From: Oleidesulfovibrio sp047973035
GTDB taxonomy: Bacteria > Desulfobacterota > Desulfovibrionia > Desulfovibrionales > Desulfovibrionaceae
Direction of reading: 5' to 3'
Length of the DNA stretch: 64,000 nt
Assembly: GCF_047973035.1 (NCBI RefSeq)
Contig: NZ_JBKEBF010000015.1
Location: 1-64,000, forward strand
Under the pieces are notes generated by a model. It had not been told where the DNA came from. It was given only the letters and a program-made list of their open reading frames with translations, and searched no databases. Position numbers and translations under genes: made by a program. Positions 33,589-42,337 of the stretch are shown piece by piece (positions within the stretch are counted from its first letter, which is position 1; the number at the start of each line of letters is the position of its first letter).

Positions 33589-34563
33589 TCAGAGAGTTAC
33601 ATTCTGAAATGTTCTGTCATTCAGGTCGAAAAAGAGAATGCCCTTCGCGTGGGGTTTACCGGTAAGAATCTTCACGGCTTCGGCACATTGCATAGCTGCT
33701 GCACATGCAACGACAGGGGCGGGCGTACCTAAAGAGTCTTCCACAGGTGTCGTGCTCGCGTCGCCTGTTCCCAGAAGCTCTGCCGGTCCAGCCTCATCCG
33801 GCAGGACAACGCCTACGTAGCCGGAAAAACCTGCCACAGCGGCGGTGACCATGGGAACACCGGCTTGCTGGGCGGCTTTTTGCAAAGTAAGGCGGGTTTG
33901 CAGACCGCCAAGTGCATCAATTACCAGTTGTTTGCCCTTGATGTGTTCAGGCAGACTTGATGCATCCAGAAACTCGTTTACAACCAAAACTTCAACGGCA
34001 GGATTGACTGCCGTTGCATGATCTTTAGCCGCCTCTGCCTTTGAACAGCCAAGCCTTTCTGTGGAACTTAGCAATTGTCTGTTCAAATTGCTTGGCTCAA
34101 AGGTATCCCCGTCCGCAACAGTAATTTTGCCCACTCCCAGCCGGGCAAGCATATCAAGGACATGTCCTCCCAAACCGCCCGCGCCGACTAGCAGTACGTC
34201 AGATTCGAGAAGGCGTAGCTGGTCTTTGAGAGAAAGTTGGCTGGTGTTTCTGATGTAGCGCTCGGGTAGAATGCCCTGCGAAAGAGCGGCGCGCTCAATA
34301 TCTTTGGTGTGGCAACCAATTTGGTGGGCGATATTTTTTGTAACCGACAGTGGAAGTCTGCCCCCTGAGGCAAATTTGTGAATCAGGGATGTGGCGGGGT
34401 CCGCCTCCGGATGCACTCCATTTGCTCGGGGTGCGCTTACAATAGTATCGGCGTGGGTGGATGGCACAACCTTTGGGCTGAGGTTAGGAACAGAGCTTTC
34501 TGAGGCATCTTCTGTCTTCGTTCCGGCATCTTCAGGCGCAATGGAAACAGGGTGCTCGGGCAC
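33589..34563 (-). CDS. ThiF/MoeB-type E1-like adenylyltransferase
   Basis: The 324-residue protein has an extended, low-complexity N-terminus (about 1-60) and then the E1 fold: nucleotide loop VLLVGAGGLGGHVLDML, DGDTFEPSNLNRQLL with the catalytic Asp and Arg, KAEAA and DALGGLQTR. It should adenylate the C-terminal glycine of a ThiS/MoaD-like partner. The CxxC zinc pairs of MoeB/ThiF were not seen. It begins with GTG three bases after the ThiS/MoaD-like gene stops, so the two are translationally coupled. The nearby aldehyde oxidoreductase makes molybdo- or tungstopterin cofactor synthesis the likely purpose, but this is inference. Confidence 0.85.
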   Translation of the reverse strand: MPEHPVSIAPEDAGTKTEDASESSVPNLSPKVVPSTHADTIVSAPRANGVHPEADPATSLIHKFASGGRLPLSVTKNIAHQIGCHTKDIERAALSQGILPERYIRNTSQLSLKDQLRLLESDVLLVGAGGLGGHVLDMLARLGVGKITVADGDTFEPSNLNRQLLSSTERLGCSKAEAAKDHATAVNPAVEVLVVNEFLDASSLPEHIKGKQLVIDALGGLQTRLTLQKAAQQAGVPMVTAAVAGFSGYVGVVLPDEAGPAELLGTGDASTTPVEDSLGTPAPVVACAAAMQCAEAVKILTGKPHAKGILFFDLNDRTFQNVTL

Positions 34564-34566
34564 TGC

Positions 34567-34791
34567 TCAGCCCCCGCCTACAGCAGGGAACAGGCCAAGC
34601 CTGTCGCCGGTATTAAGCAGGGCATCAGTGTCAACATGCAGCCCGTTGATGAAGATAATTTTTACATCCTCTTCGGCAATGCCGAGCCGGGTCATGACTT
34701 GTGCCACAGTTGTACCTTCCGGCATTTCCAGAGTGTTGCCTTGCGGAGAGTGACAGGAGAGGGTGGCAAAACATTTTACTTCTATATTCAT
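34567..34791 (-). CDS. MoaD/ThiS-like sulfur carrier protein
   Basis: This 74-residue beta-grasp protein starts MNIEVKCFATLS and ends in FPAVGGG, with the C-terminal Gly-Gly that is adenylated and then thiocarboxylated. VDTDALLNTGDRLGLFP is the family's final strand-loop. It donates sulfur in molybdopterin (MoaD) or thiazole (ThiS) synthesis; the aldehyde oxidoreductase next door favours the pterin route. The ThiF-like partner follows with a three-base gap and the response regulator gene precedes with a two-base gap. Confidence 0.88.
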   Translation of the reverse strand: MNIEVKCFATLSCHSPQGNTLEMPEGTTVAQVMTRLGIAEEDVKIIFINGLHVDTDALLNTGDRLGLFPAVGGG

Positions 34792-34793
34792 GG

Positions 34794-35864
34794 CTACAGC
34801 CCTTCAATCGTTGCAATAAACATGGTCAGACGCGGGTCGCGTCGTTCAATTAACTTCAGGCATGTGTCTACGCATTCTGGGCAGAATGCGCTTCCTTTCT
34901 TTTCAGTAAGCATCTTGCGGGCATAGTCAAATGGATGCGCCGGTCGCCACGGGCGGTGTGAGCAGATAGCTTCAACGGTGTCCGCAACAGCAAGAATACG
35001 GGCTTCGGGCAGAATCGCATCGCCGGACAGGCCATGGGGGTATCCGCTGCCGTCCAGTCTTTCGTGATGCTGTAGCACCATTTCCGGTATAGGCAGTTCA
35101 AAGGGCACGTCTTTTAAAATATCATATCCCATCTGAGGATGCTGGCGGATGAACATCATCTCGTTGGCATCAAGTGCGGAAGGCTTTGTCAGAAATTCAG
35201 AGGGGAGTCCCATCTTGCCCACATCATGGAGTAGTGCAGCCAGCCGTACTGCTTCGAGACCGTTGTGATCCATGCCCAGCTCCTGCGCAATGGCAGGGGC
35301 GATTATGGCAACTCTGTGCTGATGAGTGCCTGTGTAGGCGTCCTTCATGTTAATGACGGTGCTGAGCGATTTGACTGTGGCAATAAGGATTGCCTCGGTC
35401 CTGTCATTGGCAAGTTGCAATTCCCGCGTGCGACGCTTCACCATCCGTTCCAGCGTCTCTTTGTATTCTGCGCTTTCCCGCATGGACTGAGCACGGCGCA
35501 GTCCGGAGTTTATGGCATCCTCCAGATTCTGCATTTCGCGTATGGGCTTGGAAAGAAAGTTCCATGCACCGCATTTCATTGAGCCTACAGCTTCGTCAAT
35601 GATACCGGTACCGGAAACAACGATAATAGGGGTGGTCGGGGACTGGGCAGATATGCGGGAGATTACATCGAGCCCGTTCATGCCTGGCATGTTCAGATCA
35701 ACGACAACAGCATCGGGCCGTTCTTCTTCGAATATTGCGATTCCCGAAGCTCCATCAATAGCTGATAAGAAAATGAAACCAGAATCTTCAAGGTAGCAGC
35801 CTATATTGCGAAGAATAACAGGGTCGTCGTCTATTACCAGAATGGCAATGGATTGGTCAGTCAT
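34794..35864 (-). CDS. Response regulator with HD-GYP phosphodiesterase domain
   Basis: The 356-residue protein has a receiver domain (residues 1-125: DDDP acidic pocket, phospho-acceptor Asp in VVVDLNMPGMNG, Thr/Ser in VVSGTG, Lys in LSKPI), a coiled-coil linker (about 130-150) and an HD-GYP domain with LLHDVGKMGLP and HHERLDGSGYP. HD-GYP domains of this full motif type degrade cyclic di-GMP. A short C-terminal extension has CPECVDTCL. No histidine kinase is next to it. It sits within a minus-strand run from the HDOD gene to the ThiF gene. Confidence 0.93.
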   Translation of the reverse strand: MTDQSIAILVIDDDPVILRNIGCYLEDSGFIFLSAIDGASGIAIFEEERPDAVVVDLNMPGMNGLDVISRISAQSPTTPIIVVSGTGIIDEAVGSMKCGAWNFLSKPIREMQNLEDAINSGLRRAQSMRESAEYKETLERMVKRRTRELQLANDRTEAILIATVKSLSTVINMKDAYTGTHQHRVAIIAPAIAQELGMDHNGLEAVRLAALLHDVGKMGLPSEFLTKPSALDANEMMFIRQHPQMGYDILKDVPFELPIPEMVLQHHERLDGSGYPHGLSGDAILPEARILAVADTVEAICSHRPWRPAHPFDYARKMLTEKKGSAFCPECVDTCLKLIERRDPRLTMFIATIEGL

Positions 35865-35949
35865 TGTTCCGCCGCGCTTAGTTTCAGAAAGTATCTCATG
35901 TTATACTATCTGTGAAAACCTTGCGATGCAAGACGTACAACAACACCTG

Positions 35950-36861
35950 TCATGCAAAAATAGCACGGATGAAAGGCCCGCTTGCATCACTACGCAGTGT
36001 AATGTGCAATACTGCGGGGAAGCCGTCTCCGTTCTGCTTTCTTCCCCGGGCTGTAAGGCGCAGCTGTGTATCCGGCAGCGGAAGCTGTCGGGTGTGCTGT
36101 TGCAACGTATCAATAGCCTCTTGCAGCTCTTGTTTACTTTCCGGCTGAAGCAGATCATGGAGCCGTAAAGAAGAAATCTGCGTACTGGGGTTCAAAGCAA
36201 ACTGCCGGACAAGCGCACCGGTGGCAGAAATAAGCTGGCCGTCCAGAGTTGCATCAACAATACTTACGGGCAACTGATCCAGCTTTGCGCGCTGTCTGGC
36301 TTCGTTTTCTCTGAACAGGCGATATAGTTCAAAGCTTTCTATGGCGTTGGCACAGTGCTTGAGCGTTATGGATAACAAAGACAGCAGAATGCCCGAAAGG
36401 TTTCGTTCCGAGCGGGGCATCGCTCCGACAAACATGCCGCGGGTGCGCGATGATGTGGCCAGAGCCTGCAGAACCAGCCTGTGCTGGTTATCGCGCGAAT
36501 AAACTGTGATCGGCCTGTTTTCGCGCAGGGCAAGGGCAAATACACCGGTATCAATAAGGTGTTCCAGCTCGTCATCCACCACAGAGCGGAATTCTTCCGG
36601 CTGACAAAGAGCCACAGAAAAGTCGGAGGATGACTCATCTACAAGGTAAAACGCCATAGCTGAGAAGCGTACCAGCTCGCCGACACGTTCCATGGCTTCG
36701 CGCAGCAGTGAAGAAGGTTCGTGCAGCTTGTTGATACTGGTTTGAAAGTCCCCGAGATTCGAGGCCATTTCCAGAACATCAAGCGTAAACCGTGCCTGTT
36801 CTTCCAAATTGCGGAGCCGGGCCTTCAGGTTGGCCTGACTGAATGGTGTTTCGTTACTCAT
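35950..36861 (-). CDS. GAF/PAS-like sensory protein without output domain
   Basis: The 303-residue protein has a coiled-coil start (LKARLRNLEEQARFTLDVLEM), a GAF-like region (about 40-180; FSAMAFYLVDESSSDFSVAL) and a PAS-like region (about 190-300; LDQLPVSIVDATLDGQLISATGALVRQF). No kinase, GGDEF or other catalytic domain follows, so it may signal through partner proteins. Its start overlaps the end of the HDOD gene by eight bases, so the two are translationally coupled. The response regulator/HD-GYP gene is downstream in the same direction. Ligand unknown. Confidence 0.7.
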   Translation of the reverse strand: MSNETPFSQANLKARLRNLEEQARFTLDVLEMASNLGDFQTSINKLHEPSSLLREAMERVGELVRFSAMAFYLVDESSSDFSVALCQPEEFRSVVDDELEHLIDTGVFALALRENRPITVYSRDNQHRLVLQALATSSRTRGMFVGAMPRSERNLSGILLSLLSITLKHCANAIESFELYRLFRENEARQRAKLDQLPVSIVDATLDGQLISATGALVRQFALNPSTQISSLRLHDLLQPESKQELQEAIDTLQQHTRQLPLPDTQLRLTARGRKQNGDGFPAVLHITLRSDASGPFIRAIFA

Positions 36862-38086
36862 TCAATTCAAAAAATCTTATTATTTCGTGAACCTGATAGT
36901 CCATTTGCGCCGCAGCCTGTTCAAGTGCTCCCACGGGAAGACCGAGCAGGTCCCATGTGGCTTTGTTCAGGCTTGGCACCAGCACTTCGCCGCTGGTACC
37001 GAACTCCATTGTATGTGCCAGAGTGTCAGCGACACTCATTATGGCTGCTTCCAGACCGCCTTGCCCGCTGCCGGGTTTGTGGTGCAAAGCGACATTGCGT
37101 TCCAGTGATACCGGACAACGCCATTCCTTGAGCAATCTTCCGCCCAGCGCGTCATGCCCGAACCCGAGGATCTCTCTTTCAAGGCTGCGCATAGGCACAC
37201 CGCGCCTGCGGGACTCTGTAAGAATATACAGAGTATGGTCAGGCATCAGGCGATATGCTGCCAGCCTGCCAATGTCATGCAGCAGACCTGCAACGAAAAA
37301 GCGTTCTGTATTAGGCATGCGGTGCAGGCTGGCAAGCAGTTTGGCAGCGACCCCACATGCTACAGAATGCTCCCAGAACGAGCGCATGTCTACGATGTTA
37401 TTGGGCAGTCCTTTAAAAAAAGTAGTTACTACAGCTCCCATTGCAAGTGATACAAGCTGGTTGCTGCCGATTACAGTTACAGCCCGGGTAATGGTGTCCA
37501 CTTTGGCCCGCAGGCCGTAAAACGTACTGTTTACCAGACGCAGCAGCCGTGCACTCAGGTCAGTATCGTTCGCAATAACTTCAGCCATATCTGTGGCGGA
37601 ACTGCGCGGGTCGTTAACTACGTCTACAAGGCGATGAAATACCGGAGGCAGTGAACCCAGCTTAAGGTCACCCCGCATAAGATCACCCAGCGCAACGGGC
37701 TTTGACGGAAGCGGCACAGGCGGTAACGTGTTGTATTCAGGAAACGGTTCAATGGGGTCAGAGCCCTTTGCAAGGGCGGTAACGCCGCACTGAATCAGTG
37801 TCTTGATTGTTTCGTCTTCAAGGTCGTTAAGTGCAAAACGCTTGAGCACCCTTTCGCGGGCGGCTTGAACACGTTCCGGCGACAATGCTCCCAGCGCGTC
37901 ACCTGCCAGCTCTTCTGCTTCTACGCCTTCAATGGCAACTTCTGCAACGCCCCAAATTTTAAATACACGCAGGTGTTTTTCTGTAACAGCCTCGCCGGCG
38001 GATAATAACTTTCTGCCGTTGCTGTCTTTGACGTCTTCAGAAAGAATCATTCCTGATTTGAGTAATGAGACGTTGATCCTGCTCAT
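36854..38086 (-). CDS. HDOD domain signalling protein
   Basis: The 410-residue protein begins with a small N-terminal domain (MSRINVSLLKSGMILSEDV, seen in many HD-type signalling proteins) and carries an HDOD domain from about residue 140 (LGSLPPVFHRLVDVVNDPRSS, LLRLVNSTFYGL, FVAGLLHDIGRLAAY). HDOD proteins are non-canonical relatives of HD hydrolases and act as protein scaffolds in regulation, often linked to cyclic di-GMP or chemotaxis circuits. It is the first gene of the minus-strand run and divergent from cvpA. Confidence 0.9.
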   Translation of the reverse strand: MSRINVSLLKSGMILSEDVKDSNGRKLLSAGEAVTEKHLRVFKIWGVAEVAIEGVEAEELAGDALGALSPERVQAARERVLKRFALNDLEDETIKTLIQCGVTALAKGSDPIEPFPEYNTLPPVPLPSKPVALGDLMRGDLKLGSLPPVFHRLVDVVNDPRSSATDMAEVIANDTDLSARLLRLVNSTFYGLRAKVDTITRAVTVIGSNQLVSLAMGAVVTTFFKGLPNNIVDMRSFWEHSVACGVAAKLLASLHRMPNTERFFVAGLLHDIGRLAAYRLMPDHTLYILTESRRRGVPMRSLEREILGFGHDALGGRLLKEWRCPVSLERNVALHHKPGSGQGGLEAAIMSVADTLAHTMEFGTSGEVLVPSLNKATWDLLGLPVGALEQAAAQMDYQVHEIIRFFELNE

Positions 38087-38341
38087 AAATAGATACCAAT
38101 AGTAATAACGTACGTAATTGTAAAAAATACATACGAGTTGTTGAGGGAAGTAAAATTTTTAAGATGTTTAACGTATCATCTGGTAGTAACCGAGGTAGCC
38201 GCTTGTGGCAAGTGGCGTGTTTCTCATCGTTATACGTGTTTCCTTTCTTCCGCTTTTTAGTGGATTCTGTTAGACGTGCCGAAGCATCCGGCATTTGTAC
38301 CGGAATCAAAGATTAACCATAAAGGTGCGACAGGGGCTGGT

Positions 38342-38809
38342 ATGAGTATCCTCGACGTGATTTTTGCGCTCATCGGTGGATTTTTTCTGATCCGCGGACT
38401 GTTCCGCGGCTTGATGATCGAGGTGGCCGCCGTGGCCGGTCTTGTGGGCGGCTTTTTTCTGGCTAACGCATATTATACCGAAGCCGTGCCGTATGTAGGC
38501 AGGTTTGTTTCGGCGGGTTGGTCGGAAATTGTATCGTACGTTTTAATTTTTCTGGGCGTCATGGTGCTGTGCACTCTGGTTGCCGTGGGCTTGCGCAAAG
38601 TGCTGGAAGCCACAGGCGGCGGCCTGCTGGACAGCATCGGCGGGGGCGTTGTCGGTTTTGCCAAGGGCTTGATTATCTGCCTTGTCATTTTTGCCGTACT
38701 TACTAAATTTGTCCCCGATATGCAGTTTGTGCAGGAATCCAAAATAGCTCCTTATCTGGCGCGCACAGCTGATATGGTAGAGCAGTATATTCCTGAAAAT
38801 ACCTTTTAG
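38342..38809 (+). CDS. cvpA: CvpA family membrane protein
   Basis: The 155-residue protein has four hydrophobic segments, beginning MSILDVIFALIGGFFLIRGLFRGLMIEVAAVAG (start MSILDVIFALIGG). This is the CvpA/colicin V production family, whose molecular role is poorly known. Start 38342 was chosen because AGGGGC lies upstream and the mature family start is MS(I/L)LD; a longer frame from 38276 adds a hydrophilic stretch with no ribosome binding site. mazG follows after 71 bp. Confidence 0.88.
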   Translation: MSILDVIFALIGGFFLIRGLFRGLMIEVAAVAGLVGGFFLANAYYTEAVPYVGRFVSAGWSEIVSYVLIFLGVMVLCTLVAVGLRKVLEATGGGLLDSIGGGVVGFAKGLIICLVIFAVLTKFVPDMQFVQESKIAPYLARTADMVEQYIPENTF

Positions 38810-38880
38810 CATTTTTGCCTGCGCATTTTTAACTGCGTGTAGCTGAATTATATATAACTTTATAACCACTCAAATTTGTT

Positions 38881-39693
38881 ATGACTACTGATGCAGTAAC
38901 CACTCCGTTGCAGGAACTTACAGAGGTTTTGGAATCGTTAATCGGTCCCGGCGGTTGCCCGTGGGACAAAGAGCAGACTCCTGAATCTCTTTGTGACTAT
39001 GTGCTGGAAGAGGCTTTTGAGCTTGTGGACGCCATTCGTTCCGGCAAAGCAGCTGATGTGCGTGAAGAGCTGGGCGATGTGATGTTTTTGATGGCGTTTA
39101 TCGGCCGCCTGTATCAGGACAAAGCCGGTTTCTCGCTGAACGACGCCATGTCTGACGTTGCCGCAAAGATGATTCGTCGTCATCCGCACGTGTTTGATGA
39201 AGTGACCTTCAAAAATAAAGAAGAACAACTCAAAGCGTGGGAAGCTATCAAGCGTTCGGAAAAAAGCGATGGCGAAGGTCGGCCCAAGGGCATTTATGAC
39301 AGTCTGCCTGCCGGACTGCCGCCGCTTCTCAAGGCTTACCGCCTGCACTCTAAGGCTGCCCGCGTAGGTTTTACCTGGCCTGAGGATGAAGATGTTCTCC
39401 GTCAGGTCGAATCAGAACGCCAGGAGTGGGAAGAGGCTTTGGAAAGCGGAAGCAGGGAACAGCAGGAAGCTGAGTTCGGTGACTACCTCTTTACGCTGGT
39501 TGAACTTGGCAGGCGTAAGGGGATAAAGGCAAACGCGGCTATCGGCGGAGCGAACGTCCGTTTCTTGCAACGCTTTGAAGCTATGGAAGCCCTTTGTCGC
39601 GAGCGTGGGCTAGACTTTCCCTCACTCTCTTTTGAAGAAAAAGATGCCCTCTGGAACGAGGTAAAGCTGCATGACAGCAGCAAAAATACATAA
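38881..39693 (+). CDS. mazG: Nucleoside triphosphate pyrophosphohydrolase
   Basis: The 270-residue protein has tandem MazG domains. The first shows GGCPWDKEQTPESL, LEEAFELVDAI and EELGDVMFLM, the metal-binding Glu/Asp set. The second (about 150-250) contains VGFTWPEDEDVLRQVESE and EFGDYLFTLVELGR. MazG hydrolyses NTPs and dNTPs to monophosphates, removing aberrant nucleotides and modulating ppGpp-related stress responses. Its last 23 bases overlap the next gene, which is therefore coupled to it. Confidence 0.96.
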   Translation: MTTDAVTTPLQELTEVLESLIGPGGCPWDKEQTPESLCDYVLEEAFELVDAIRSGKAADVREELGDVMFLMAFIGRLYQDKAGFSLNDAMSDVAAKMIRRHPHVFDEVTFKNKEEQLKAWEAIKRSEKSDGEGRPKGIYDSLPAGLPPLLKAYRLHSKAARVGFTWPEDEDVLRQVESERQEWEEALESGSREQQEAEFGDYLFTLVELGRRKGIKANAAIGGANVRFLQRFEAMEALCRERGLDFPSLSFEEKDALWNEVKLHDSSKNT

Positions 39694-41113
39694 AAGACTT
39701 CAGTCGTCAGCGCGAAATGCCGGCGTTTCCGGCAGACAGCGCTCCTCTTTGACTGCTTGTACCCGAAAAAATGTAAGCGCTCCTGTTGGCAACGGGGGCG
39801 CTTCTGTGTCTGTTGCAGATGCCCTCAACCCTGTGGTGTCTGATGGATGGGCCGTGTGTCGGTTTAAGGGATGCACTGTTTATATTGAGACGTGCAGTAA
39901 GCAGAGTAAAGAGTATGGTTCTGAACATAGCGCTGTCTGGCGGCGGAACTTGTTGTCTTCTGCACAAGAAACCGCAGCTGTTCATACAACCTGCAGCCAT
40001 CCTGCAAAGCTGGAAGCTTCGACTGAGATATTCAACCGCCCCGATGTTTGCATGATTGCAGCAGCCGTCCGAGGCTGGCTGCTCCGGCGTTCCATTGACA
40101 GCCGGTTGCAGGATTACGCAACCTCTCTCGGGATTGACGATTTGCATGCAGCTTTGTTTCAGCTAGCAGGTAGAACCGGAGCGAAGAGCGGGGTGGTATA
40201 CGATGAAAATATACTTGAGCAGTTGTTCGAGTATATTCTGTTTCCGGATGAAGAACTGTGCCTGCGTGTAGAGCAGTGTGTCATCGCAGCTGAGGCGGAT
40301 GGGCGTGAAGTGGCGGAGGGCTGTTGCGCCGTACCCGCAGATATGGTCTCGGCTGTGTGTCGCCACCTGTCAGATGCAGAGGCTGTCATTTCATTGCCTC
40401 TGGCTATAGTGAACGAGCCGGAAGCGGGTTGCATACACGTTGCTGTTGCATTAACGGCGCTGCAACAGCTTGTAGCTCGTTTGTGTGTTGGCCGCGTTAT
40501 TCCTGCCTGTGTGCATGCCTGTACGATGTGCGTAGGCACAAGCACAGCACAGGAAACCGAAGAAAGCCTGGCGGATGATAGTTCCTTGCGCCTGTATGCA
40601 ATGATCAGGCAGCTCATCCGGCGGTCATCTTTGCAGTTTACGCCGTTCCGGTGTTTTATGATTCAGTGCTATCTGGAGGCTGTTCCACATTCATTCCCGC
40701 AATTTTTGCAGGGACTGCGTATCTGGCTTGCCCTGCTCGAACGGGTAGCTCCTTTGCCTGGTAATCCGCAACAGGCGGAGTCCGATCTGTTTTCAGCACT
40801 GTCCAAGCGCAGGGCCCGACTCAATAAAACCTTGAGGGATGGGCAGGAGTTTGAACAACGTCTGCGCAGATTCAATATGGAAACCTTGATGATGCAGGGA
40901 GTACGGCCTCCGGCAGCAGACCCTGTAATAGTCCGTGAAGAGATAAGCGTGCTCGACAGAGTGTGTATTGCTCTGTTTCGCTGCATGCCAAGTGGGGCGG
41001 AGCTGTCAGAGCATGATCTGGGTACGTTTGGAGTCTCTGGTTCGGACTATGCCGGAAACGGGCCTTTTGACCCGAAAACGGAAGTTATGGCTTTGATGCG
41101 GACTTTATCCTGA
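39671..41113 (+). CDS. Unrecognised 480-residue protein coupled to mazG
   Basis: I do not recognise the family. The first 90 residues are low-complexity and basic; the rest is mainly helical, with several cysteines but no regular metal motif, no signal peptide and no membrane segment. Segments such as DENILEQLFEYILFPDEELCLRVEQ and RDGQEFEQRLRRFNMETLMMQGVRPP look like folded helical domains. The ATG overlaps mazG by 23 bases and follows GAGG, so translation is probably coupled. It ends at a strong bidirectional terminator. The reading frame is long and intact, so it is probably real. Confidence 0.7.
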   Translation: MTAAKIHKRLQSSARNAGVSGRQRSSLTACTRKNVSAPVGNGGASVSVADALNPVVSDGWAVCRFKGCTVYIETCSKQSKEYGSEHSAVWRRNLLSSAQETAAVHTTCSHPAKLEASTEIFNRPDVCMIAAAVRGWLLRRSIDSRLQDYATSLGIDDLHAALFQLAGRTGAKSGVVYDENILEQLFEYILFPDEELCLRVEQCVIAAEADGREVAEGCCAVPADMVSAVCRHLSDAEAVISLPLAIVNEPEAGCIHVAVALTALQQLVARLCVGRVIPACVHACTMCVGTSTAQETEESLADDSSLRLYAMIRQLIRRSSLQFTPFRCFMIQCYLEAVPHSFPQFLQGLRIWLALLERVAPLPGNPQQAESDLFSALSKRRARLNKTLRDGQEFEQRLRRFNMETLMMQGVRPPAADPVIVREEISVLDRVCIALFRCMPSGAELSEHDLGTFGVSGSDYAGNGPFDPKTEVMALMRTLS

Positions 41114-41133
41114 TTATCAGGCTGCGAGTTATT

Positions 41134-41170
41134 TAAAAGCCCCTGCATGGGGTTCATGCAGGGGCTTAGC
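41134..41170. terminator. Bidirectional terminator
   Basis: AAGCCCCTGCATG (41137-41149) pairs with CATGCAGGGGCTT (41155-41167), a 13-bp perfect stem between convergent genes. AAAA before it and AGCTTTTT after it give U-rich tails. Confidence 0.9.
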
Positions 41171-41190
41171 TTTTTGAAGGGGATGGAAAC

Positions 41191-41388
41191 TTACACCATG
41201 GTATCAATGTGTTCTCCCAGTCCCTGAATGGCAACGCCTGTTTCTGTCTGCGCTCCACTTTGCCGGGATTCGACACGGTTCAGATTGTTCTGATCTTCCT
41301 GCGTCATTTGCTGTTGTTGTGTCTGACGCTGGGCTTCGAGAACATTTACAATGCCCTCTGCCCCGCCTTTGGCTTCATCAATGCGCAT
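41191..41388 (-). CDS. Unrecognised 65-residue protein
   Basis: The small hydrophilic protein starts MRIDEAKGGAEGIVNVLEAQR, then a Gln-rich coil (TQQQQMTQEDQNNLNRV) and GLGEHIDTMV. No family is recognised. GGAGG lies 5-6 bases before the ATG at 41386-41388; a GTG two codons earlier would leave no spacing. It may pair with the small gene upstream at 41565-41792, but a terminator lies between them. Confidence 0.55.
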   Translation of the reverse strand: MRIDEAKGGAEGIVNVLEAQRQTQQQQMTQEDQNNLNRVESRQSGAQTETGVAIQGLGEHIDTMV

Positions 41389-41477
41389 AAGCACCTCCAG
41401 ACCTTGGTTTTGGGTTCTGGTTATAATTACAGCCTACGAAGTTCTTATCGGCGTGTGCGCCGGATACTTTAGGTGAA

Positions 41478-41520
41478 AAATAAAAAAAGAGGCCGCCCCG
41501 AAGAATCAGGGCGGCCTCGG
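41478..41520 (-). terminator. Terminator of the 75-residue protein gene
   Basis: GAGGCCGCCC (41489-41498) and GGGCGGCCTC (41509-41518) form a perfect stem; on the minus strand TTTTTTTATTT follows. Confidence 0.9.
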
Positions 41521-41564
41521 TGACGGCAAGGCCGCCCGAGGCTGTGGCAGTGGACATGCGTACG

Positions 41565-41792
41565 TCATGCCACTCCGGAGACTGAGCTGACTACAGCCTG
41601 AATAAGTCTGCCGCTTTCATTGTACACCGGCGATGCCTCAATGGCGACAAGTTGTCTTGCAACCTTAGGGTCTTCCAGTATTTTGTGCTGCAACTTTCTT
41701 CGGCTGATGTCTTTGGCAGCGTCTGCAAGCGACACTGCCGTACTCTCCCGGGCCACCTGCACACCGGGAAGATGGAGAGTGCTTCCTTCCAT
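41565..41792 (-). CDS. Unrecognised 75-residue protein
   Basis: The protein starts MEGSTLHLPGVQVARESTAVSLADAAKDI and ends EASPVYNESGRLIQAVVSSVSGVA. I do not recognise it. GGGAGG lies 7 bases before the ATG at 41790-41792, which is why I prefer it to a longer frame from 41915. A terminator follows, so it is a single-gene transcript. Confidence 0.6.
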   Translation of the reverse strand: MEGSTLHLPGVQVARESTAVSLADAAKDISRRKLQHKILEDPKVARQLVAIEASPVYNESGRLIQAVVSSVSGVA

Positions 41793-41948
41793 GGTATGCC
41801 TCCCCACCCTCTTTTGAGGGTGTGTTACCATCTTATCGGAGGCTCCTGTGCTTTTCTTTAACTCTTCATGGTCAGGTCTGTTGTTCTGTATGCATTTGCA
41901 ATGTAGTGTTGTCACATCGTCTGTATTTTAACGCTTAGGAGGCTGAAG

Positions 41949-42131
41949 ATGCTACTGCCGGAACGAGAAGCGCGGGAAAAATTCTGTCCGTTTATGCAGC
42001 CCAGAGATGCTCAACCGGCTTTTTGTCTGGGAGCACAGTGCATGATGTGGCGGTACAGACAAAAAAGTGCAAAAAGTCAAGATGACGAAGGATATTGCGG
42101 AGTTGCAGGTAAGCCTATGGGAGCACTTTAA
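41949..42131 (+). CDS. Small conserved cysteine protein
   Basis: This 60-residue protein contains EKFCPFMQPRDAQPAFCLGAQCMMWRYR and ends GYCGVAGKPMGAL. The order CPF..., C-x2-G-x-QC-M-x-WR and GYCG resembles small proteins I have seen in phages and bacterial genomes (CPF ... C-I-G-S-x-C-M-A-W-R-W ... GYCGLAG). Four cysteines could hold a metal or an iron-sulfur centre. AGGAGG precedes the ATG. Its function is unknown. Confidence 0.7.
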   Translation: MLLPEREAREKFCPFMQPRDAQPAFCLGAQCMMWRYRQKSAKSQDDEGYCGVAGKPMGAL

Positions 42132-42337
42132 TACGCAGAGTTTCAGGTCGCGGTACCTGTAGTCAACCTGCATGGTAATATCTTTGTCATTGGATGTGGC
42201 ATGCACTTCTGTACCGGATATGGCTTTTTTTTGCGCTAGGCGCTTTATTCCCCATTTGAATTAGGGCAGTATGCCTGCTGGCAAAGGCTTTGCCCCTGCC
42301 TTGACTACTGCTTATTTTTATGAGGTTTATTACTTAC

